Assembly: GCF_042658925.1 (NCBI RefSeq)
Contig: NZ_JBHSRF010000040.1
Coordinates: 12,816-76,815 of the forward strand
Source: Sphaerisporangium aureirubrum
Lineage (GTDB): Bacteria; Actinomycetota; Actinomycetes; Streptosporangiales; Streptosporangiaceae
Direction of reading: 5' to 3'
DNA: 64,000 bases
Below the pieces are notes generated by a model. That model saw only the letters and a program-made list of their open reading frames with translations. It made no database searches and was not told where the DNA came from. Both the position numbers and the translations under genes were made by a program. Below, one piece after another: positions 9,061 through 15,671 of the stretch (its first letter is position 1; each line of letters opens with the position of its first letter).

Positions 9061-9180
9061 ATGAAATGGTCCTCGCGGGAGGCCGCGCTCCGCGCGAAGG
9101 GCCGCAAGGGCTGTGCTCATGCGGGGGACACCCCCGCACCCCCGGGTCCTGCCGGGCTCATGATGCTCCACCGCGACGCG
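9061..9180 (+). repeat. Dispersed hairpin element, copy 1
   Basis: About 120 bp. The core is the 17-base inverted repeat GCGGGGGACACCCCCGC at 9121-9137, flanked by a CGCGCTCCGCGCG-type arm on the left and CCCCCGGGTCCTGCCGGGCTCAT on the right in closely similar form in the other copies. Confidence 0.8.
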
Positions 9181-9280
9181 CTCCGCCGGGCCGGTGCCCC
9201 GCCGTACGACGGCGCCGTGTTCGCCGTACCACGTCCCGCCGACCCGGCGCCGGTAAGACGAACCCGACGAGGCGACGGGG

Positions 9281-9408
9281 CTCCCGGGCACCGAGGCTCC
9301 CGGGCACCGAGGCTCCCGGGCACCGAGGCTCCCGGGCACCGAGGCTCCCGGGCACCGAGGCTCCCGGGCACCGAGGCTCCCGGGCACCGGGGCTCCCGGG
9401 CACCGGGG
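9281..9408. repeat. Eight-copy 16-bp tandem repeat
   Basis: CTCCCGGGCACCGAGG repeats head to tail eight times with almost no change (copies begin at 9281, 9297, 9313, 9329, 9345, 9361, 9377 and 9393). It lies between two direct copies of the dispersed hairpin element. Confidence 0.95.
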
Positions 9409-9436
9409 GCACCGGCTTACGGCGGACAACTCGTGG

Positions 9437-9549
9437 TGTACAGCAGCAGAGAAATAGTCCTTGCCAGGGGCGCGCTTCGCGCGGAAGGCGCAAGGGCTGT
9501 GCTCATGCGGGGGACACCCCCGCACCCCCGGGTCTTGCCGGGCTTACCG
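9437..9549 (+). repeat. Dispersed hairpin element, copy 2
   Basis: Same orientation as copy 1; the palindromic core GCGGGGGACACCCCCGC is at 9507-9523 and the right arm reads CCCCCGGGTCTTGCCGGGCT. Confidence 0.8.
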
Positions 9550-9985
9550 TGACCCATCCAGTCGCAAGATCGCCATGGAGCGTCACGAACCGAAACATCG
9601 CACGGGTAAGCCCCGGATGACATCGCTTTTCGAGCGGGCTCCGGGGCACAGCCGTTTCTGGAGCGACCACGCTCTCTCGGCCTGGCTTCCCCGCCATCCG
9701 GACCTCAGCCCGGACGGGCACCGTCACGGCGGCCGTGCTGCGGCCGGCGACTGTCGGGACGCCACCTACGAACGTAGACGAGCCAGCGGGCCGCTCCGCG
9801 CTCGTCAGCCCCCCATCCCGGTCGCCGATCCCATGGACGGCGCCGCGACGGCGGAACCGTAGGGCGGCGAGATCCGGCATCGCTGTACACGCCCCAGGTG
9901 GCACCCGCGCCCCTAAGGGGATAGGCGGACGCGCCCCCCGTTCCTATCCTGCTGGAGGATCATCGCGAACGGCGAAGGGGGCGGC

Positions 9986-10576
9986 ATGGACATGAGCGAC
10001 GGGCTCAAACTGATGGCCGAGGCCCACGACTACCTCCGTGCGGTGACGCGCGGCGTCCCGGAGCACCGCTGGGGCGCCCCCACCCCATGTGCCGAGTGGA
10101 CCACTCGCCAGGTTCTGAACCACGCATGCCTCGCCCAGCTCGCCTACGTCCACGCCTTCGAGGGCCCCGAGAGGCGAGTGAACCCCTTCGACCCGCCGGA
10201 CGCCTTCGACGCACCCCCTGCCGACGCCCTCGACGAGGCGATCGCCAGACTCAACGCGGCCTGGGCATCCCTGCCCTCCGACGCCGCCGACGCCCCGACC
10301 CCGTTCGGCAGAGTGCCCATCTGGCTCGCCGCCGGCGCCCCCGCCATGGACGCCGCCGTCCACGCCTGGGACATCGCCAGGTCCACAGCCCAGCCCCTCC
10401 CCCTGTCCGACGACCTCGCCGACCGCATCATCCCGGTCGCCGAACACCTCGTCCCCCCGATGCGCGACACCCTCCGGCTCTTCGCCCCCGCCCTCCCCTC
10501 CCCTGCCACCGCCTCCCCCACCACTCGCCTCCTCCACTACCTGGGCCGCACCCCCACCTGGTCCCCCGCACACTGA
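9986..10576 (+). CDS. TIGR03086-type DinB/maleylpyruvate isomerase-like protein
   Basis: A 196-residue four-helix DinB-fold protein of the actinobacterial TIGR03086 type. The signature CAEWTTRQVLNH near the N-terminus and VHAWDIARSTAQPL near residue 125 are visible; in characterised relatives histidines of these motifs hold a metal, and some use mycothiol as cofactor. The specific reaction is unknown. GGGGGCGG precedes the ATG at 9986. Confidence 0.82.
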   Translation: MDMSDGLKLMAEAHDYLRAVTRGVPEHRWGAPTPCAEWTTRQVLNHACLAQLAYVHAFEGPERRVNPFDPPDAFDAPPADALDEAIARLNAAWASLPSDAADAPTPFGRVPIWLAAGAPAMDAAVHAWDIARSTAQPLPLSDDLADRIIPVAEHLVPPMRDTLRLFAPALPSPATASPTTRLLHYLGRTPTWSPAH

Positions 10577-10586
10577 CCCGAGCCAC

Positions 10587-11012
10587 CTACATCGGCCCGT
10601 TCTCCGGCGCGCCTGCCGGGAGGCGGGTGTGGTCGCGGGCCAGGAGGCGCAGGTAGGCGGCGGCTTCCACTGTTTGGTGGAGGGGGAAGCGGAGCCAGGG
10701 GGCGTCGCGGGGGGTCACGCAGTAGAAGCGGCCTTCGGTCATGTCGGCTACCAGGACTGTGGCGCGTTGTTCCTGGTCGGGGCCGAAGACGTGGAGTTCT
10801 GTGGGGTGGTGGGTCTCGTGGGGGCGGATGGGGCCGTCGGAGGGGGTGCGTTCTCGGAGGTGGATCTCAGAGCGGGTGCCGTGCGGGGTCAGCTCGCGCT
10901 GGAGGATCGAGAGGAGTTCGGCGCAGTGGGCCGCGGTGCTGGCCGAGACCGGCCTGGTGCGCACCGTGGGGCGTGCCTCGGTCAGGCCCGTACCGAGTGA
11001 GAGATGTGCCAT
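10587..11012 (-). CDS. Hypothetical protein divergent from XRE-DUF397 regulator
   Basis: I do not recognise this 141-residue soluble protein. The C-terminal half has alternating strand-like segments (ATVLVADMTEGRFYCVTP, then APWLRFPLHQTVEAAAYLRLLARDH); the N-terminal half is polar and His/Thr-rich. It is transcribed away from the XRE-DUF397 gene across a 146-bp gap with a repeated motif, an arrangement often seen between such regulators and their target genes, so control by that regulator is inferred. The ribosome-binding site is weak and the start is uncertain by a few codons. Confidence 0.6.
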   Translation of the reverse strand: MAHLSLGTGLTEARPTVRTRPVSASTAAHCAELLSILQRELTPHGTRSEIHLRERTPSDGPIRPHETHHPTELHVFGPDQEQRATVLVADMTEGRFYCVTPRDAPWLRFPLHQTVEAAAYLRLLARDHTRLPAGAPENGPM

Positions 11013-11067
11013 CAGCCATCACCATTCCCTGTTCGGCGAATATCTTCTCAGGGTGACGCCGAGCGAC

Positions 11068-11102
11068 TACTGTCGGTAGTCCTCGCGATGTACTGCCGAT
11101 AG
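11068..11102. promoter_or_regulatory. Direct repeat TACTGYCGRTAG in divergent promoter region
   Basis: TACTGTCGGTAG (11068-11079) and TACTGCCGATAG (11091-11102) are 23 bp apart start to start, about two helical turns, between the divergent genes. It is a candidate operator for the adjacent XRE regulator. Confidence 0.4.
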
Positions 11103-11158
11103 ACGGAATTCGTAGATCCCTAGGTAAACCGTGGGATCGGTCGATAGGAGCGGACCGG

Positions 11159-12187
11159 ATGCCTCTCCCCAACGAGCTGCACCCGGCCGACAGCCCACGC
11201 GCGCTTTTCGGATTCGAGCTGAGAAAACACCGCGAGGCGGCCGGATTGACGCAGCGTGAGCTGGCCGACAAAATCCAGTACACAAATGTGATGATCAGCG
11301 CAGTTGAGAACGCAAAACGGACGCCTTCTCTGGACTTCGCCGAGCGATGTGACGCCGCCTTGCATCTTGACGGAGCCCTTGTCCGGCTGTGGCCATTCAT
11401 CCATCACTCGGCGACCCCGACGTGGTTCCGGCCATGGCTGGATCTGGAGCGTGAGGCGACCGTGCTCCGCACCTGGGAGCCCCTGGTCGTGCCGGGCCTC
11501 CTGCAGACCGAGGAATACGCTAGAACGATTTTCCAAGGGGAGCCGCGGCCCGTCCCCGAGCGGGTCGAGGAGCAGGTCATGGCCCGGATGGAACGGCAGC
11601 TCATCTTCGAGCGGGCCGAACCCCCGATGTTCTGGGCACTGCTGGACGAGGGGGTCCTGCACCGGGTAATCGGCAACCATCACATTATGAATGAACAGCT
11701 CAAACGGCTCGAAGAGCTTAGTTTCCTACCACATATCACCATCCAGGTAGTTCCCTTCAGTGCGCGTGCCACAGCGGGACTGGAGGGCGGATTCGTCTTA
11801 GCTCAGACCCCTGGTGCGGCCGATACGGTATACATCGAGGCAGTCGGACACGGACACCTCCTTGAGCGAGATGAAGATGTCCGAAAAATTGCCACACGCT
11901 ACGAGGTAATCCGAGCCGAGGCGCTGCCGAGGCAGGCGTCGCTCGACCTCATCAGGGAGATTAGATACCGAATGAACCCACAGCTGGAGCAGGAACTGGC
12001 TGTCGCCACTTGGAGGAAGTCCAGCCGCTCTGGAGGTAGCGGCGGAAACTGTGTCGAGATCGCATCCCTGGCCGACGGCCACAAGGGTGTGCGCGACAGC
12101 AAGAACCCCACCGGCCCGGCGTTCGTGGTCGGAGCGGGCGCCTGGGAGGCGTTCCGCGCGGGTGTCGAGGACGGCACCCTGGCATGA
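11159..12187 (+). CDS. XRE-family regulator (DUF5753) fused to DUF397
   Basis: A 342-residue protein combining two parts that are usually adjacent separate genes in actinomycetes (WhiJ/BldB-type pairs). Residues about 15-75 form an XRE helix-turn-helix (HREAAGLTQRELADKIQYT), about 85-265 are the DUF5753 sensor domain (VVPGLLQTEEYAR, ILPHITIQVVPF-like segment), and about 280-342 are a complete DUF397 domain starting ATWRKSSRSGGSGGNCVE and ending AWEAFRAG. The join region MNPQLEQELAVATWRKSS looks like a former DUF397 start codon now read through. By analogy the DUF397 part modulates DNA binding by the XRE part. GGAGCGGACCGG lies before the ATG. Confidence 0.88.
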   Translation: MPLPNELHPADSPRALFGFELRKHREAAGLTQRELADKIQYTNVMISAVENAKRTPSLDFAERCDAALHLDGALVRLWPFIHHSATPTWFRPWLDLEREATVLRTWEPLVVPGLLQTEEYARTIFQGEPRPVPERVEEQVMARMERQLIFERAEPPMFWALLDEGVLHRVIGNHHIMNEQLKRLEELSFLPHITIQVVPFSARATAGLEGGFVLAQTPGAADTVYIEAVGHGHLLERDEDVRKIATRYEVIRAEALPRQASLDLIREIRYRMNPQLEQELAVATWRKSSRSGGSGGNCVEIASLADGHKGVRDSKNPTGPAFVVGAGAWEAFRAGVEDGTLA

Positions 12188-12195
12188 CCGGATGA

Positions 12196-12233
12196 GGCCG
12201 CGCCCCGGACGCCGTCGCGTCCGGGGCGCGGCC
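12196..12233. terminator. Terminator hairpin between convergent genes
   Basis: Perfect 16-bp arms (12196-12211 and 12218-12233) with a six-base loop, followed by GTTT, between the XRE-DUF397 gene and the GH10 paralogue. Confidence 0.8.
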
Positions 12234-12243
12234 GTTTCCGGGG

Positions 12244-13266
12244 TCAGCCGAGCGCGATCAGGACGGCGTCGTAGGCGGGCTTCTTCGCGTAGTTGCGGTC
12301 GAAGAGCAGAGGTGTGTCGAGGGGGTGCGAGGAGTAGTGGTCGGGGATGCCCCAGACCGTGATGCCGGTGCACCGGGGGACGGCGAGGCAGGCGACCACG
12401 ACGGCGCGGTAGGTGTCGGCCTGGGGGGTGCCGCCGCCGGCGACGTCGAGCTGGGTGATCTCGACGTCCACCCCCAGGGCGGCGAACTCTTCGAGGGTGC
12501 GCAGGTAGCTGGCCGGGAGCGGGGCGCTACGGGGATCGAAGCGTGACTCCAGGCCGACGCAGTCGATGGGCACGCCGCGGGCCTTCAGGTCGCGGACCAA
12601 GGTGAGGACGGCCCGGCCCTTCGGCTTGTCGACGTCCTCGATGCCGTAGTCGTTGTAGCAGAGCTTGGCCGCGGGGTCGGCGGCGCGGGCGGCGCGGAAC
12701 GCCTCCTCGATGTAGCCGTCACCGAGCCACTGCTGGAAGACCGTGGGGCGCCGGGGGGCACCCGGGGTGTCGGCGAACGCCTCGGACACCACGTCCCAGG
12801 TGCCGAACACCCCCCGGTAGCGGGTCATCATCACGTTGATGTGGTTGATCATCGCGACGCGCGTGTTGGCGGCGTTGGGCAGGCTGGTCAGCCAGCCGGG
12901 CAGCCAGGACGGTCCCACCAGGTGCCCGCGCAGCCGTATCCCCCGGGACCGCGCGTGGAAGGCGACCTGGTCGGCCGAGTAGAAGTTGAACAAGTTGCGC
13001 TGCGGTTCCACCGTGCTCCACCGCAGCTCCACCTCGGGCGTGACCGAGGTGAACTCCCGGTTCAGCACGGTGGCGTACGGCGCCTCCCCGAGGAAACGCG
13101 CCTGCACCGCGGCCCCGAAGAACCGCCCGGTCCGCGCGGCCCCCGCACCGAGCGTGGTGGCCGCCTCGGCCGGCACCGGGAGCACGACGGCCAGGACCAG
13201 TCCGAGCACACCTGCGACGGCGACGGCCAGGACGCGGCGTGACGAACAAACGACACCGCTCATCAT
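12244..13266 (-). CDS. Secreted GH10-like protein with altered catalytic site (paralogue A)
   Basis: A 340-residue exported protein clearly homologous to the GH10 domain of the xylanase at 6159-7652 (shared KLCYNDY, GVPIDCVGLE, YRGVFGTWDVV, CLAVPRC.GITVWG and KKPAYDAVL), without a carbohydrate-binding module. The acid/base Glu162 remains (WDVVSEAF), but the nucleophile position is Gln272 (ITQLDV instead of ITELD). Substrate-site positions are also changed: NEMK to EVELR, HTLAWH to HLVGPS, and the Asn before Glu162 to Ser. Retaining xylanase activity is not expected. The signal peptide is intact (about 1-36). GGAGGAAGGAC precedes ATG 13266, in a leader shared with the other GH10 genes. Confidence 0.85.
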   Translation of the reverse strand: MMSGVVCSSRRVLAVAVAGVLGLVLAVVLPVPAEAATTLGAGAARTGRFFGAAVQARFLGEAPYATVLNREFTSVTPEVELRWSTVEPQRNLFNFYSADQVAFHARSRGIRLRGHLVGPSWLPGWLTSLPNAANTRVAMINHINVMMTRYRGVFGTWDVVSEAFADTPGAPRRPTVFQQWLGDGYIEEAFRAARAADPAAKLCYNDYGIEDVDKPKGRAVLTLVRDLKARGVPIDCVGLESRFDPRSAPLPASYLRTLEEFAALGVDVEITQLDVAGGGTPQADTYRAVVVACLAVPRCTGITVWGIPDHYSSHPLDTPLLFDRNYAKKPAYDAVLIALG

Positions 13267-13418
13267 GTCCTTCCTCCGGTGGAACATCGATCGGGGCAGG
13301 GACGTGCATCACCCGAGACAACGCGACGGAAGGCACTCCAAGGGAGTGCCCGGGCCACTTCGAAACGTGTCTTTCGGGGCGGTGAGCTGGTCGCGGATGC
13401 AGGTCGTCCAGATCCGCT

Positions 13419-14465
13419 TCAGCTTCCTCCGGACGTCACCCACATGCCGAGGCCGGCGAGCGTGGCGGCGTAGGCCGGTTTCTTGTTGTAGTAGCGGTCG
13501 AAGAGCAACGGGGCGGAGCCGGAGCGCCAGCTGTAGTGGTCGGGGATGCCCCAGACGGTTATCCCTTTGCAGCGGGGGACGGCCACGCAGGAGGAGACGG
13601 CGGAGCGGTAGATCTCGGCCTGGCGGGAGGCGGTGTCCGACACGTCGAGCTCGGTCATGTGGACGTCGACGCCGTAGGCGGCGAACTGCTGGAGGGTGGG
13701 GCGGAAATTGGGCGGGGACGGGAAGGCTCGGTAATCGAAGTGGGACTCCAGGCCGACACAGTCGAGGGGGACGCCGCGTGTCTTGAAGTCGCGTACGAGG
13801 GCGAGGACGGCCTGGGTCTTGGGCTTCGCGACGTCCTCGATGCCGTAGTCGTTGTAGCAGAGCCTGGTCTGGGGGTCGGCGGCGCGCGCGGCGCGGAAAG
13901 CCTGCTCGATCCAGCTGTCACCCAGGCGGGACTGGAAGATGCCGGGACGGCGGGGACTGGTGGAGGTGTCGGCGAAAGCCTCCCCGACGACGTCCCAGGT
14001 GGCGACCTTGCCTTGGAAATGGCGCATCACGGTGGTGATGAAAGTGACCAGGGCCGCGTTGACGTCAGAGGCGCTGCCCAGGCTGGTCACCCAGTTCGGT
14101 ATCCCATAGGACGCCACCAGGCGCCCCCGGACCGTCATCCCACGGGCCTGCGCGTACTCGACGATGCGATCCGCCGGTGCGAAGTTCCACACCCCCCGGG
14201 ACGGCTGCAGCACCTCCCACCACATCTCCAGTTCAGGGGTGACCGACGTGAACTCACGGTCCAGCACCGTCGTGTAGGCGGCCTCACCGAGATACCGCGC
14301 CTGCACCGCGGCCCCGAAGTAGCGCCCGCTCCTCGCGGCGGCCCCGCCCAGGGTGGAGTCGGCTGCGGCCGGCGAGGACGGCACGACGGCCAGGGCCACG
14401 GCGACGACGCCCGCGGCGACCACCACCAGGAAGCGGTGTAACGGACGCACGACATCAATGATCAT
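13419..14465 (-). CDS. Secreted GH10-like protein with altered substrate site (paralogue B)
   Basis: A 348-residue exported GH10 homologue next to and similar in sequence to paralogue A, apparently by tandem duplication. Both catalytic acids are kept (Glu162 in WDVVGEAF, Glu272 in MTELDVS), but conserved glycone-site residues are replaced: NEMK by ELEMWW, HTLAWH by RLVASY, and the Asn before Glu162 by Gly. It may be a glycosidase of changed specificity or a binder. Signal peptide about 1-36. The frame is open 33 codons further, but GGAGGAG lies immediately before ATG 14465, and that site matches the leader of the other two GH10 genes. Confidence 0.85.
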   Translation of the reverse strand: MIIDVVRPLHRFLVVVAAGVVAVALAVVPSSPAAADSTLGGAAARSGRYFGAAVQARYLGEAAYTTVLDREFTSVTPELEMWWEVLQPSRGVWNFAPADRIVEYAQARGMTVRGRLVASYGIPNWVTSLGSASDVNAALVTFITTVMRHFQGKVATWDVVGEAFADTSTSPRRPGIFQSRLGDSWIEQAFRAARAADPQTRLCYNDYGIEDVAKPKTQAVLALVRDFKTRGVPLDCVGLESHFDYRAFPSPPNFRPTLQQFAAYGVDVHMTELDVSDTASRQAEIYRSAVSSCVAVPRCKGITVWGIPDHYSWRSGSAPLLFDRYYNKKPAYAATLAGLGMWVTSGGS

Positions 14466-14760
14466 GTTTCTCCTCCGGTGGAACACCGTGCGGGGAAGGG
14501 GGACGCGAATCACCCGAGGTAGCGCGACAGGAGGTGCTCCCATGGAGTGTGTGGACCACTCCAAAGCGTGTCAATCAGCACCCGGCAGCTCTCCGGAGCA
14601 CAAAAGAGGATCACCCCGTCGACGCTGCACGGGAACCACGCGACCCCAGATATCCCCGGGGAAAGGTTCACAGGCGCAGGGGCACCGGCCACGTGGAGGT
14701 GGCGCCTCGCGCACGCCGGCGCCATGGACACGACCGAGGCCATGCGACAAGCTGCGACGC

Positions 14761-15144
14761 ATGCGAACTCGGACGGACGGCATGTGGTGGGGGACGGCGA
14801 TCGAAGCACCGGATCCAGGTGCTCTGGCGCGCTTCTACTCCGAGTTGCTCGGGTGGCCCATCGGCCACGAGGAACCGGGGACCGCCATTCTCACCGCCCC
14901 GCAGGGGTCCGTCTACGTCGTCTTCCAGCAGGCGACCGGCTACCGGCCTCCCGTCTGGCCTCCCGTCGACGGCGCGCAACGGCCGATGATGCACTTCGAC
15001 TTCCAGGTCGGCGACCTGGACTCCGCGGTCGCCGACGCGGTCGCCTTAGGAGCCACCTTGGCCACGGCCCAGCCACAGGAGAACGTCCGAGTGCTCCTGG
15101 ACCCGGCCGGCCATCCCTTCTGCCTCTGCCGCGAAGAGGACTGA
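14761..15144 (+). CDS. VOC (glyoxalase/bleomycin-resistance) family protein
   Basis: A 127-residue vicinal-oxygen-chelate fold protein with the two beta-alpha-beta-beta-beta halves recognisable: TAIEAPDPGALARFYSELLG with LGWPIG, then MMHFDFQVGDLDSAV and VRVLLDPAGHPFCL. Family members bind metals or small hydrophobic ligands and are used as lyases, dioxygenases or antibiotic-sequestering proteins; the function here is unassigned. The start is uncertain: ATG 14761 or ATG 14782 (preceded by GGACGG). It lies between GH10 paralogue B and a GH10 remnant on the other strand. Confidence 0.75.
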   Translation: MRTRTDGMWWGTAIEAPDPGALARFYSELLGWPIGHEEPGTAILTAPQGSVYVVFQQATGYRPPVWPPVDGAQRPMMHFDFQVGDLDSAVADAVALGATLATAQPQENVRVLLDPAGHPFCLCREED

Positions 15145-15196
15145 GCCGCGAGCGCCGCGGCGTTCACCACATGCCGGCGTCCGGCGTGGAGTGGGG

Positions 15197-15259
15197 TCAG
15201 TAGCCGAAGGCGGCGAGAGCGTCGTAGCAGGCGGGCTTCTTGTAGCCGTCACGCTGCGC
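15197..15259 (-). pseudogene. Remnant of a GH10 gene, 3' end
   Basis: Read on the minus strand, this short stretch encodes YKKPACYDALAAFGY and a stop codon, matching the extreme C-terminus of the GH10 proteins in the window (NKKPAYDSVLAALN, AKKPAYDAVLIALG). No GH10 catalytic region is found upstream of it, where the VOC and dehydratase genes now lie. It is most simply the leftover tail of a deleted fourth GH10 copy. Confidence 0.5.
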
Positions 15260-15295
15260 CAAGGCTCGGTGAACACACGGGAGGTGAGGAAAGGT

Positions 15296-15601
15296 TCAGG
15301 ACGCGGCGTGGTCCGCGGCGATGGTGTCGATGCGCAGGGCCAGGGTGAAGTCGTTCTGAGTGAGGCCACCGGCGTCGTGGGTGGTTAGTGCCAGGTGGAG
15401 TTTGCGCCATCTGATGTCGATGTCGGGGTGGTGGTTGAGGGCCTCGGCCTGTTCGGCGATGTCGTTGACGATCGCTATGGCGGTGCGGAAGTCGGGGGCG
15501 ACGATGGTGCGGCGGATCTCGTCGCCTTCGCGTCGCCAGTCAGGGACCTCTGCCAGTCGTGCGGTGATCGCCTCGTCGTCCAGCCTCTCCATACCGATCA
15601 T
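15296..15601 (-). CDS. 4a-hydroxytetrahydrobiopterin dehydratase (pterin-4a-carbinolamine dehydratase)
   Basis: A 101-residue PCD/DCoH-family protein. The active-site signature is clear: EALNHHPDIDIRWRKLHLALTTHD, with the paired His residues, followed by GGLTQNDFTLALRID. The enzyme dehydrates 4a-hydroxytetrahydropterin formed by aromatic amino acid hydroxylases; whether it does so here or serves another pterin pathway is not shown by neighbours. The start could be ATG 15601 or the later ATG of MERLDDEAI at 15592; no strong ribosome-binding site decides it. Confidence 0.88.
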   Translation of the reverse strand: MIGMERLDDEAITARLAEVPDWRREGDEIRRTIVAPDFRTAIAIVNDIAEQAEALNHHPDIDIRWRKLHLALTTHDAGGLTQNDFTLALRIDTIAADHAAS

Positions 15602-15671
15602 CATTTCACGTGGTGGCGACAATGTCGCGGGGCGGGCACGGCGGGGTGCCGTGCCCGGCCCGGGGGGTGGG

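Larger units (their letters stand above)
8757..9985. other. Gene-poor, repeat-rich gap
   Basis: I see no convincing gene in these 1.2 kb. Open frames on both strands are by-products of repeats and high GC. The stretch holds a C-rich simple repeat (8853-8952), inverted copies of a GCCGTACCACGTCCCGCCG-type module (about 8982-9040 and 9209-9255), two direct copies of the dispersed hairpin element, and a 16-bp tandem array. Confidence 0.7.

Noticed and set aside
9281..9408. CRISPR array
   Set aside because: The 16-bp units are directly adjacent without spacers, and no cas gene is present.
8757..9985. Several 60-520-codon frames in the repeat gap
   Set aside because: They translate the 16-bp and C-rich repeats on both strands, giving low-complexity products without start signals.
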